Source of the DNA: Paenibacillus dokdonensis
Lineage (GTDB): Bacteria > Bacillota > Bacilli > Paenibacillales > Paenibacillaceae
Direction of reading: 5' to 3'
Length of the DNA stretch: 64,000 nucleotides
Assembly (NCBI RefSeq): GCF_004916975.1
Contig: NZ_STGQ01000002.1
Location: forward strand, 1,254,079-1,318,078
The translations under genes were made by a program, and so were the position numbers. The notes under the pieces are model-generated. The model ran no database searches, was not told the origin of the DNA, and saw only the letters and a list, made by a program, of their open reading frames with translations. This document shows, in pieces, positions 17,773 through 25,232 of this stretch; positions within the stretch are counted from its first letter, which is position 1; the number at the start of each line of letters is the position of its first letter.

Positions 17773-18387
17773 ATGATGGAACCGATCAAAATTGGGGTTG
17801 GAGGACCGGTTGGAGCCGGTAAGACCATGCTCGTTGAAAAATTGACCCGGCATCTGGAGAATGAAATCAGTATGGCAGTAGTGACGAATGATATTTATAC
17901 CAAAGAGGATGCCAAATTTTTGATGGCTAATGGAGTTCTGCCTGCGGATCGCATTATTGGTGTCGAAACAGGCGGATGCCCTCATACAGCCATCCGCGAA
18001 GATGCTTCAATGAATTTTGCTGCTATCGATGAACTAAAAGAAAAACACCCGGATGTCGAGCTCATTTTTGTAGAGAGCGGCGGCGATAATCTTGCGGCGA
18101 CGTTCAGCCCTGAGCTGGTTGACTTTTCGATTTACATTATTGATGTGGCCCAAGGGGAAAAGATTCCGCGTAAAGGGGGACAAGGGATGATTAAATCTGA
18201 TTTATTTATTATTAACAAAACAGATTTAGCGCCTTATGTCGGGGCCAGTCTTGAAGTCATGGAATCAGACACGAAGGTTTTCCGCGGAAATAAACCCTTT
18301 GTATTTACGAACCTGAAAGATAACACAGGTTTGGATCAAGTAATTCAATGGATTAAAGAGAACGCATTTTTAAAGGGATTGGACTGA
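17773..18387 (+). CDS. ureG: Urease accessory GTPase UreG
   Basis: SIMIBI-class GTPase that couples GTP hydrolysis to nickel insertion, about 204 residues. The P-loop GPVGAGKT is at residues 11-18, the metal-binding CPH motif lies in ETGGCPHTAIRED, and the NKTD guanine motif is near residue 145. GTG at 17767 is in frame just upstream, but the ATG at 17773 fits the weak purine-rich ribosome site better. It ends one base before ureD. Confidence 0.96.
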   Translation: MMEPIKIGVGGPVGAGKTMLVEKLTRHLENEISMAVVTNDIYTKEDAKFLMANGVLPADRIIGVETGGCPHTAIREDASMNFAAIDELKEKHPDVELIFVESGGDNLAATFSPELVDFSIYIIDVAQGEKIPRKGGQGMIKSDLFIINKTDLAPYVGASLEVMESDTKVFRGNKPFVFTNLKDNTGLDQVIQWIKENAFLKGLD

Positions 18388-18388
18388 A

Positions 18389-19213
18389 ATGAAGGATTGG
18401 ACAGGGATTCTGCGATTAGAGGCTGAAGTAAGGAACGGAAAAACTGTCGCCAAAAATGTATATTTCCAAGGTGCATTTAAAGTCATGCGTCCTGTGTATC
18501 ACGATGATTCCGGACAAGCTTGTTATTATATTCTGAATCCGGGCGGAGGTTACTTGGACGGGGACCGTTATCAAATGAAAATCTCATTGGAGGAACAGGC
18601 CCGGTTAACATTAACGACACAATCGGCAACGAAAATATACAAGACACCGAATCAATACGCCTATCACGAAACAGAAATCACCCTTAAGAGGGGCAGCTAC
18701 CTGGAGTATATTACGGACCCGCTTATCGGTTATCAGGATGCAAGGTATAAACAAAAGACCGTTATTAGAATGGAGAAAGGCGCTACGCTGCTCTATTCAG
18801 ATATTATTACCTCGGGATGGTCTCCGGATGGGGCCCAATTCAGTTATGATATGCTCCAATTAATCAATGAAATCTATGTGGATGACGAATTGATGGTATT
18901 TGATCATATTAAATTGAATCCTGCTGCGAAAGATATGAATTCTCTTGGTTTTATGGAAGGATATTCGCATCTGGGCTCCATGATTGTGGTTGGAGAACAA
19001 GCAGATAATGATCTGCTTGACCGGTTATATCACGCAATTCATGAAGATACCAAGGAATATAAGATTGGGTTATCATTACTGCCGGCTTCCGGGATAATCA
19101 TTCGGATCTTGGCTGATTCCACGCAAACCATAGAAAAAATTCATACGGCATGTCACCATATCATCAATCGGGAGTTTTTTAACACAACCCCATCTTTCCT
19201 AAGAAAATACTAA
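18389..19213 (+). CDS. ureD: Urease accessory protein UreD (UreH)
   Basis: Scaffold protein that binds apo-urease and carries nickel through the UreDFG complex, 274 residues. The motifs NPGGGYLDGDRY and TTQSATKIYKTP are typical of UreD/UreH. It closes the operon; a strong terminator follows 10 bases after the stop. Placing UreD last is the arrangement common in Bacillales. Confidence 0.95.
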   Translation: MKDWTGILRLEAEVRNGKTVAKNVYFQGAFKVMRPVYHDDSGQACYYILNPGGGYLDGDRYQMKISLEEQARLTLTTQSATKIYKTPNQYAYHETEITLKRGSYLEYITDPLIGYQDARYKQKTVIRMEKGATLLYSDIITSGWSPDGAQFSYDMLQLINEIYVDDELMVFDHIKLNPAAKDMNSLGFMEGYSHLGSMIVVGEQADNDLLDRLYHAIHEDTKEYKIGLSLLPASGIIIRILADSTQTIEKIHTACHHIINREFFNTTPSFLRKY

Positions 19214-19221
19214 TTTCCTGA

Positions 19222-19252
19222 ACCCAGCAATCAAATTGATTGCCGGGTTTTT
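19222..19252 (+). terminator. Rho-independent terminator of the ure operon
   Basis: Stem ACCCAGCAATCA / TGATTGCCGGGT with a three-base loop and a T run (19248-19252). Confidence 0.9.
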
Positions 19253-19269
19253 ACGGAAAGGTATTGATC

Positions 19270-19356
19270 ATGAAGCAGGAAGAGGGTACATTTAGAACGA
19301 TTGCCGAAACAATTAGGTCTAATGGATCAGGTTGGTTAAACGAGCTACTCAAATGA
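19270..19356 (+). CDS. Possible 28-aa small ORF
   Basis: An ATG at 19270 preceded by GGAAAGG with good spacing opens a 28-codon frame (MKQEEGTFRTIAETIRSNG at the N-terminus). It ends 23 bp before the PadR gene, which itself has only a poor ribosome site. It might be a leader peptide or a coupling ORF, or chance. Nothing homologous is recognised. Confidence 0.3.
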   Translation: MKQEEGTFRTIAETIRSNGSGWLNELLK

Positions 19357-19378
19357 AGATATAGGGAATGAAGATCGT

Positions 19379-19993
19379 ATGAATACTCTTGGATATGCCA
19401 TTCTTAGCGTACTAGGTAGAAAGCCATGCTCCGGATATCAATTGGCATCCTATCTGGAATTATTATGGCCTGCAAAGCATAGTCAAATTTATCCTCTTCT
19501 AAGCAAAATGGAGCAGAATGGGCTGTTGGAGTTTGAACATGTGGAGCAAACCGGAAAACCCGATAAAAAAATCTATTCGATTACGCAACATGGAAGAGAA
19601 GTTTTGGGGGCATGGGTTACTACCGAAGAACCTGGTAATCCCATTATTCGTGATGAATTTCTGATTAAGATGTATTCGATGTGGACGACGGATGAGGAGA
19701 ACACGAAAAAATTAATCCAAGATCGAATTTCTAAGTTGATGCTTAAGATCACTGTACGTGAGAAAAAAATAGCCAAAGTAGAAAATGAACAAGAAGAAAC
19801 GGTGTCTGAACATTTTGGGCGTTATGTGCTGCTGCATAGAAATAATCTTTTAGACAAAGAAGAAATCTCTTGGTGTCATTGGGTTTTGAAATTAATTGAA
19901 AATTCTAATGCCATTAAACTATTATTAGGAATCATAAGTGCGGGAGCTTTCAATAAAATAATTCAAGGCGTTACTTTTTTTAGTGAACTCTGA
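19379..19993 (+). CDS. PadR family transcriptional regulator
   Basis: A 204-residue PadR-type repressor. The N-terminal winged helix is clear (LGYAILSVLGRKPCSGYQLASYL, then SQIYPLLSKMEQNGLLE and the wing GKPDKKIYSITQHG). A helical Vir-like C-terminal dimerisation domain follows, with an extra hydrophobic tail after about residue 180 that is unusual. It stands between the urease operon and the nickel permease gene and may regulate the permease; the ligand is unknown. Confidence 0.85.
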   Translation: MNTLGYAILSVLGRKPCSGYQLASYLELLWPAKHSQIYPLLSKMEQNGLLEFEHVEQTGKPDKKIYSITQHGREVLGAWVTTEEPGNPIIRDEFLIKMYSMWTTDEENTKKLIQDRISKLMLKITVREKKIAKVENEQEETVSEHFGRYVLLHRNNLLDKEEISWCHWVLKLIENSNAIKLLLGIISAGAFNKIIQGVTFFSEL

Positions 19994-20125
19994 AACAGTA
20001 CTTAAAAATAAATAGTTATAGACGGGGGGATGCAAACGAGAACTGCTTGGAATGCGGGGCGATATAAGGGCTTTTGCGAAAAGCAGCTTAAATGCTGAAA
20101 ATAAGGAAGACGAGAGGTAGAAGGA

Positions 20126-21127
20126 ATGAAATTTATTTGGAATCGTTATATGTTTGGTGTTCTCGTTATTCATGTCATCGGATTCATAGCATTATTCAGC
20201 GTTGTACCCGATCATCCAGCCTTTATTGGTATGGGGATCGCAGCCTATGTCTTTGGTGTTCGCCATGCATTTGATATTGATCATATTGCTGCGGTAGATA
20301 ATACTATCCGTAAATTAGTTGCACAAAAGAAAGACCCGCGCGGAGTAGGCTTCTACTTCTCATTGGGGCATTCCACAGTTGTCTTTTTATTAGCGGTATT
20401 AACCGCGGTATCCGTTAAATTTGTCGCCAAATACATGTCCAGCATGCAGGATATAGGCGGCATTATCGGTGTTACGGTATCCGGTGTGTTTCTCGTATTT
20501 CTATCTATCCTAAATCTCATGTTGTTCGTTCAGCTTTGGAAAATGTTCCGTAAGATGAAGGAAGAAAAGGTAAATGAAACAGAATTAGAGAAAATGTTCG
20601 AAGCGAAAGGCTTTTTCACGCGCTATTTGGGATCATTGTTTAATGTAGTCACGAAAAGCTGGCATATTTATCCGATAGGCTTCTTATTCGGTCTAGGATT
20701 TGATACGGCAACCGAAATTTCACTGCTAACCATGTCAGCAGGGGCAGCGAACAATAACTTCCCAGTCCTTGGCATCATTGCACTTCCTCTACTATTTGCG
20801 GCGGGAATGAGCTTGTTTGATACGCTTGATGGTTTAATGATGACCAAAAGTTATGCCTGGGCCAATGATAGACCGGTACGGAAGGTATACTATAATTTAA
20901 TTGTTACAGCGATTTCAGTGGTTGCGGCTCTAGCGGTTGGGATCGTTGAACTGGCCCAAATCACAACGGAAAAGCTGCATTTATCAGGTGGTTTATGGGA
21001 TATTATTGCATCCATCGATTTTGGCAATTTAGGTTATTTCTTAGTTGTGGCTTTTTTGGTTATCTGGGGTTTAGCCGTGTTTATATGGAAGTTTTATAAT
21101 ATTGAAGAGCGTTATACCGTAAAATAA
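20126..21127 (+). CDS. nixA: Nickel/cobalt permease, NixA/HoxN family
   Basis: High-affinity nickel importer of the NiCoT family, 333 residues with about eight membrane helices. The diagnostic motif HAFDIDHI is at residues 47-54, with SLGHSTVVF and GLGFDTATEI (third and fourth signatures) following. Preceded by GAGGTAGAAGG. Located after urease, it very likely supplies Ni2+ for UreE/UreG; cobalt transport is also possible for this family. Confidence 0.93.
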   Translation: MKFIWNRYMFGVLVIHVIGFIALFSVVPDHPAFIGMGIAAYVFGVRHAFDIDHIAAVDNTIRKLVAQKKDPRGVGFYFSLGHSTVVFLLAVLTAVSVKFVAKYMSSMQDIGGIIGVTVSGVFLVFLSILNLMLFVQLWKMFRKMKEEKVNETELEKMFEAKGFFTRYLGSLFNVVTKSWHIYPIGFLFGLGFDTATEISLLTMSAGAANNNFPVLGIIALPLLFAAGMSLFDTLDGLMMTKSYAWANDRPVRKVYYNLIVTAISVVAALAVGIVELAQITTEKLHLSGGLWDIIASIDFGNLGYFLVVAFLVIWGLAVFIWKFYNIEERYTVK

Positions 21128-21183
21128 CTTCTTCTATCATTCGAAACAAAGCTGCAAGCTTGCAGGCTATTGCTGAAATATAT

Positions 21184-21226
21184 ACGGGACGAAGCGAGGT
21201 ATTCCTACCTGCTTCGTCCCGTTTTA
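21184..21226. terminator. Terminator between nixA and serS
   Basis: Twelve-base perfect stem ACGGGACGAAGC / GCTTCGTCCCGT followed by TTTTATT on the plus strand; it lies between convergent genes and may work both ways. Confidence 0.85.
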
Positions 21227-21259
21227 TTGTAATCATAATTGGAGAGGCAAAATTTAAAT

Positions 21260-22564
21260 TCAAGGTCTCTCCCGGTATTCCGCAGCCGGTGGAACAAGCC
21301 GCTCTGTACCACCCATATAAGGCCGCAGCGCTTCTGGAATATAAATGCTGCCGTCCGCCTGCTGATGATTCTCCAGCAGTGGGATAAGGATGCGGGGCGA
21401 TGCTACGGCGGTATTATTCAGCGTATGACAATACTGCAGATTTCCTTCCCCGTCCCGGTATCGAATATTCGAACGGCGCGCCTGAAAATCCAGCAGGTTC
21501 GACGACGAATGGGTCTCACCGTACGCCTCCCGGCTGGGCATCCAGGTTTCGATATCATACTGCTTATGAGTCTTCTGCGACATATCGCCAGTGCAGACAG
21601 CCATCACCCGGTATGGAAGCTCGAGCAGCTTCAGAATGCCCTCTGCATGGCCGGTAATTTCTTGCAGTACAGCCTCCGACACAGCTGGATCATTCTTACA
21701 GAGGACGACCTGCTCCACCTTCGCGAATTGGTGGACGCGGTACAGGCCGCGCACATCCCGGCCCGCCGAGCCGATTTCGCGCCGGTAGCAGGCCGACATT
21801 CCAGCCAGACGGATCGGATCGGTCACATCGACAATTTCATCGCTGTAATACGAAACGAGCGACACCTCCGAGGTGCCGACCAGCCATTTGTCCTCTCCGG
21901 TCAGCTCGAAGGTTTGGTCCTGGCCGGTCGGGAAGAAGCCCGTCCGGTTTAACGCTTCCGGACGTACCATGACGGGAACGTCCATGGGCGTGAATCCGCG
22001 TGCTGCCAGGTAATCCAGCGCAAGCCGCTGTACCGCCAGGTGAAGATAGAGGCCTGCACCTTTCAGGTAATAGTTACGCGAGCCGGCGGTCTTTACGCCG
22101 CGCGGAATGTCGATCATGTCATGCATTTCGCCAAGCGTAACATGATCCCGAAGCTCGAAATCAAACACCGGAGCTTCTCCAACCTGGCGGACCTCGACGT
22201 TATCGCTGTCATCCTTACCGATGGGCGTATCTGCCGAAACAATATTGGGAGCGAGCAGGAGCAGCTCCGACACATGACGGTCGGCTTCCTGCAGTTCGGC
22301 CTCCAGAGTTCCAAGCTTCTCGTTCAGCTGTTTGACTTGAGCCATAAGCGGCTCCGCTGCTTCCTTGCTGCCTTGCTTCATTAGCGGAGCTACATCCTTG
22401 CTCAGCTTATTGCGCTGTGCCCTCATCGCTTCCGTCTGCAGCAGCAGCTCCCGCCGCTTCACGTCCCAGGTGAGCAGTTCATCCACCTGGAAGGGAATGT
22501 GTTTGTGTATTGCTGTTTGCTGCACCTGCTCCGCGTTATCGCGGATAAATTGAATGGTTAACAT
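21260..22564 (-). CDS. serS: Seryl-tRNA synthetase, divergent type
   Basis: Class II aminoacyl-tRNA synthetase of 434 residues that charges tRNA-Ser. It has the N-terminal coiled-coil arm (about residues 30-105) and a motif 2 region reading CYRREIGSAGRDVRGLYRVH. The motif 3 region reads CHTLNNTAVASPRILIPLLE, where most bacterial enzymes have CHTLNGSGLAVGRTLVAILE, so this is a divergent member, perhaps a second SerRS. The start MLTIQFIRDN is 12 bp after AAGGAG. It is controlled by a T-box leader. Confidence 0.93.
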   Translation of the reverse strand: MLTIQFIRDNAEQVQQTAIHKHIPFQVDELLTWDVKRRELLLQTEAMRAQRNKLSKDVAPLMKQGSKEAAEPLMAQVKQLNEKLGTLEAELQEADRHVSELLLLAPNIVSADTPIGKDDSDNVEVRQVGEAPVFDFELRDHVTLGEMHDMIDIPRGVKTAGSRNYYLKGAGLYLHLAVQRLALDYLAARGFTPMDVPVMVRPEALNRTGFFPTGQDQTFELTGEDKWLVGTSEVSLVSYYSDEIVDVTDPIRLAGMSACYRREIGSAGRDVRGLYRVHQFAKVEQVVLCKNDPAVSEAVLQEITGHAEGILKLLELPYRVMAVCTGDMSQKTHKQYDIETWMPSREAYGETHSSSNLLDFQARRSNIRYRDGEGNLQYCHTLNNTAVASPRILIPLLENHQQADGSIYIPEALRPYMGGTERLVPPAAEYRERP

Positions 22565-22597
22565 GATGGATTCAATCTCCTTTTTCCGTAAAAATAC

Positions 22598-22812
22598 AAA
22601 AAGCGCCCTCATCCTTTGGGACGAGGAGCGCTTGCTCGCGGTGCCACCCAACTTGACCGGACTGCCTTACAGGCAGGAGCCGATCCTCTTGGTTCCGCGG
22701 TAACGGACGGAAAGCCGGTCAACTTAGAGAGAAAGGAGAAGCCTTGCTCTGGTCGAAAACGCCTCACAGTTGGATGCTGATCATAGGCATGGTGGTTGTT
22801 CTTCAATTCTTT
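22598..22812 (-). promoter_or_regulatory. T-box riboswitch upstream of serS
   Basis: Read on the minus strand, the leader contains the T-box sequence TGGGTGGCACCGCG (22637-22650), which pairs with uncharged tRNA. A terminator directly follows (AAGCGCTCCTC / GAGGGCGC plus TTTTT, 22598-22632). Serine starvation should favour the antiterminator. The stem I part is not canonical to my eye, so the specifier codon was not assigned; TCC and AGC triplets are both present in the 5' part. Confidence 0.88.
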
Positions 22813-22818
22813 TGGCTA

Positions 22819-22847
22819 AGTATAGCGTAAACCGGTTCGCCGCGCAA
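22819..22847 (-). promoter_or_regulatory. Sigma-A promoter of the T-box/serS unit
   Basis: On the minus strand TTGCGC (22842-22847) and TATACT (22819-22824) are separated by 17 bp, placing the start just ahead of the T-box leader. Confidence 0.6.
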
Positions 22848-22989
22848 TATTCATTTTTCCTGAAGAAACCTGTCATAGCTGTAGGAACCCATCCACTTCC
22901 GGATGCTTATAGTATGGGGAGTAGGCCACAGTTATGGACCATACGGCCGCGTGATGGTCGGGAAAAGTTGTAAAAGGGGTGAATAGGTA

Positions 22990-23619
22990 TTGTTGAGTTT
23001 GAGCAGTATCGTTATTCTGAACGGCAGTCCCTCGCTGACATCAAGGCTGATGGGGGTTATTCAGCATGCGGAAGCTTATTTGTCTGCAAAGGGATACCCG
23101 TTTCAGCGGATCGATGTGGTCAAGCTGCCTGCTGACGACTTGATCCACACAAAAATTAACGGAAGCAAGATTGTGGAAGCAAACCGTATACTCGCGGATG
23201 CCGACGTGGTAATTATTGCTACTCCGGTCTTTCAGGCCTCCTATACGGGACTGCTTAAGACTTTTCTGGATACCATGCCTCAGAAAGGATTGACCGGAAA
23301 AACCATATTACCGCTTCATATCGGAGGCAGTCTGGCGCATCTGCTCGCCATGGACTATGCGTTGAATCCGGTTTTATCCGCGCTGGGAGCAAGACATATA
23401 CTAGGCGGGGTTTTCAGCGTCGATACGCAGATCACTCGTCTTGAGTCCGGGGGAATGCTGCTTGCACCTGAACTTGTGGAGAGGTTGGATATCGCGCTGG
23501 ATGAGCTCGCGAGGGAGCTGGATCGGCGCAGCAGTATGTGGTCGGGAGCAGCGACTGGCGCGGATAGTCCTGAAATGTGCTCGGCCCTGATTGGCAGCCT
23601 GGGAGTTCAGATCCAATGA
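22990..23619 (+). CDS. NAD(P)H-dependent FMN reductase (SsuE-like)
   Basis: Flavodoxin-fold FMN reductase, about 209 residues. The phosphate-binding loop LNGSPSLTSR follows the first strand, and ATPVFQASYTGLLKTFLD is the usual flavin-contact region of the SsuE group. The TTG start follows AAAAGGGGTG. In sulfonate metabolism such enzymes supply FMNH2 to SsuD, but no ssuD is near, so the partner is open. Convergent with nrdB and separated from it by a strong terminator. Confidence 0.88.
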   Translation: MLSLSSIVILNGSPSLTSRLMGVIQHAEAYLSAKGYPFQRIDVVKLPADDLIHTKINGSKIVEANRILADADVVIIATPVFQASYTGLLKTFLDTMPQKGLTGKTILPLHIGGSLAHLLAMDYALNPVLSALGARHILGGVFSVDTQITRLESGGMLLAPELVERLDIALDELARELDRRSSMWSGAATGADSPEMCSALIGSLGVQIQ

Positions 23620-23676
23620 ACCGCGCAGTTTACGGGTTAACATCCGAGTCACTTCACTGGGCTGAGTATACAATAA

Positions 23677-23712
23677 AGAGCCTGTTGATCATGAAGATCA
23701 ACAGGCTCTATT
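23677..23712. terminator. Bidirectional terminator
   Basis: Fourteen-base perfect stem AGAGCCTGTTGATC / GATCAACAGGCTCT with a five-base loop between the convergent FMN reductase and nrdB genes. Confidence 0.88.
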
Positions 23713-23725
23713 TAAATCCTATTAC

Positions 23726-24757
23726 TTACAGATCGTCAAATCCGTTGTCGTCGCCGACTTTGCCGTAGTTGCGGGATTTAGCTTCAAAGAAGTCGGTCTT
23801 GGTAGCGTTCAGTGCATCATCGGAGAACGGACGAATCCAAGGCATACAGTTGGAGTCAACGCCTTCGTAAGCTTTATCCATACCCATCAACTTCAGGCGC
23901 TTATTGGCGATGTATTTGATGTAGTCGGACAATTCGTTCAGGTCGATGCCGCGGTTGTTGCTCAGCGTATAATGCGCCCAGTTTGTTTCAAGCTCAACTG
24001 CGCGGTCGATGGTGCTGTATACGTATTCCATATTTTCAGGAGTATTCAGCTCAGGGAAGTCCTTCAGCAGCTGCTTGAACACTTCAGCAAAGAAGTAGCA
24101 ATGCTGATTCTCATCGCGCTGGATGTACGAAATCATTTGGCTGGTTGCCATCATCTTCTGGTCACGGGCCAGGTTGTAGAAGAAGGCAAAGGTGCTGTAA
24201 AAGAAAATACCCTCCAGAATCAAGTCCGCCACGAGCGCGCGGAAGAAGGTTTGCGGAGACTGTTCATCACGGAACTCCTGATAAATCTCGGAGATGAAGC
24301 GATTGCGGTCAAGAAGGACCGGATCATGCTTCCAGTATTCAAAAATTTCTTTCTGCTCCTGCTCCGACACGATGGAAGATAACACGTACGAATACGATTG
24401 GTTATGGACAACTTCTTGTTGTCCAATAATCGCCGAGATGGCTTCCAGCGAGGAGTCCGTGAAATATCTTTTTACATCCCCGACAAACATCGTTTGCATG
24501 GAATCCAGAACCGCCAGCAGAGAGATGTTAATCTTGAAGGTGCGCTGCTCTTCAGCGTCGAGGTGAGGAAACTGCTGCGCATCTTTGGACATCGGGATTT
24601 CATCTGCGATCCAGTGGTTGAGCAAAAGGACTTTATATAATTTATACATATGAGGCATGCGGATATCGTTCCAGTTCAGGATACCTGAGCATTCCCCTTC
24701 AATAATGCGTGTGGATTGGTTTGGCGCTTCGGTATTGAAAATTTTCTGCAATTGCAC
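23726..24757 (-). CDS. nrdB: Class I ribonucleotide reductase beta subunit
   Basis: Radical-generating subunit, 343 residues. The di-iron ligands can be seen: ADEIPMSKD, QQEVVHNQSY (Glu, His and, four residues after the His, the radical Tyr), LEGIFF and RDENQH. The GTG start lies 10 bp after AAGGAG. It follows nrdA on the minus strand after an unusual 475-nt spacer. With NrdA it makes dNDPs aerobically. No nrdI is adjacent, which favours class Ia over Ib. Confidence 0.95.
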   Translation of the reverse strand: MQLQKIFNTEAPNQSTRIIEGECSGILNWNDIRMPHMYKLYKVLLLNHWIADEIPMSKDAQQFPHLDAEEQRTFKINISLLAVLDSMQTMFVGDVKRYFTDSSLEAISAIIGQQEVVHNQSYSYVLSSIVSEQEQKEIFEYWKHDPVLLDRNRFISEIYQEFRDEQSPQTFFRALVADLILEGIFFYSTFAFFYNLARDQKMMATSQMISYIQRDENQHCYFFAEVFKQLLKDFPELNTPENMEYVYSTIDRAVELETNWAHYTLSNNRGIDLNELSDYIKYIANKRLKLMGMDKAYEGVDSNCMPWIRPFSDDALNATKTDFFEAKSRNYGKVGDDNGFDDL

Positions 24758-25232
24758 CGTCCGTTCACTCCTTAAGGTTTAGTTGTGAGTAACAAAAAAA
24801 AGCATCTATATCAACATCGGCAAGATGTTGTGATCGTATGAGGGTGAAAAATCGTTGGTGTAGTTGTTGCATTCAAACGCTTTATGGCATTAATGTTTTG
24901 TTTTTAAAAAAACAAGCCGAGGGCGACCGCATTTTGCGAAGCAAAACAGGGAAGCCCTGGCGTAGTTAAAAGCAGTCAAAGGTATTAAAGCAGCAAAATT
25001 ACAGCGTGTCCCAAGTCAATGTTGCAAAGCAACGAGCAGGGACGAAAGCGCTCCTAGCATAAAATGAACTCAAGAAGCGCCATTAGTCCTCACTTCCGCC
25101 AAAATTTCGGGTGTCCAGAGGGCAAGAGCCCTCGGGGCCCTCCTAAAAGCTTCCCAAAGGGAAGCTACTTCGAAAGCATAAGCTTAGAAGGGAGGGTTTG
25201 GGAGGGTTGGGAAAAAGGTTTTTTCATAAACT
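24758..25232 (-). other. Hairpin-rich spacer between nrdA and nrdB
   Basis: No gene is found in this 475-nt stretch inside the nrd transcription unit. It is packed with inverted repeats. CAACATC / GATGTTG lies at 24813-24831. A nested AGGGC / GCCCT plus TTTTGC-GAA-GCAAAA structure occupies about 24913-24962. GTCCC / GGGAC enclosing GTTGC-AAA-GCAAC is at about 25007-25044. GAGGGC-AA-GAGCCCTC lies near 25118-25134 and AGCTTCCC-AAA-GGGAAGCT near 25148-25166. It could be a structured RNA, a processing site or a palindromic repeat insertion. Confidence 0.6.

Noticed and set aside
20000..20125. Nickel/cobalt or cobalamin riboswitch upstream of nixA
   Set aside because: The 125-nt gap lacks the conserved parts of both classes; only unremarkable short hairpins are present.
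24758..25232. Group I or group II intron between nrdA and nrdB
   Set aside because: Both flanking genes are complete with their own start, stop and ribosome site; no intron core motif or homing endonuclease ORF was seen.
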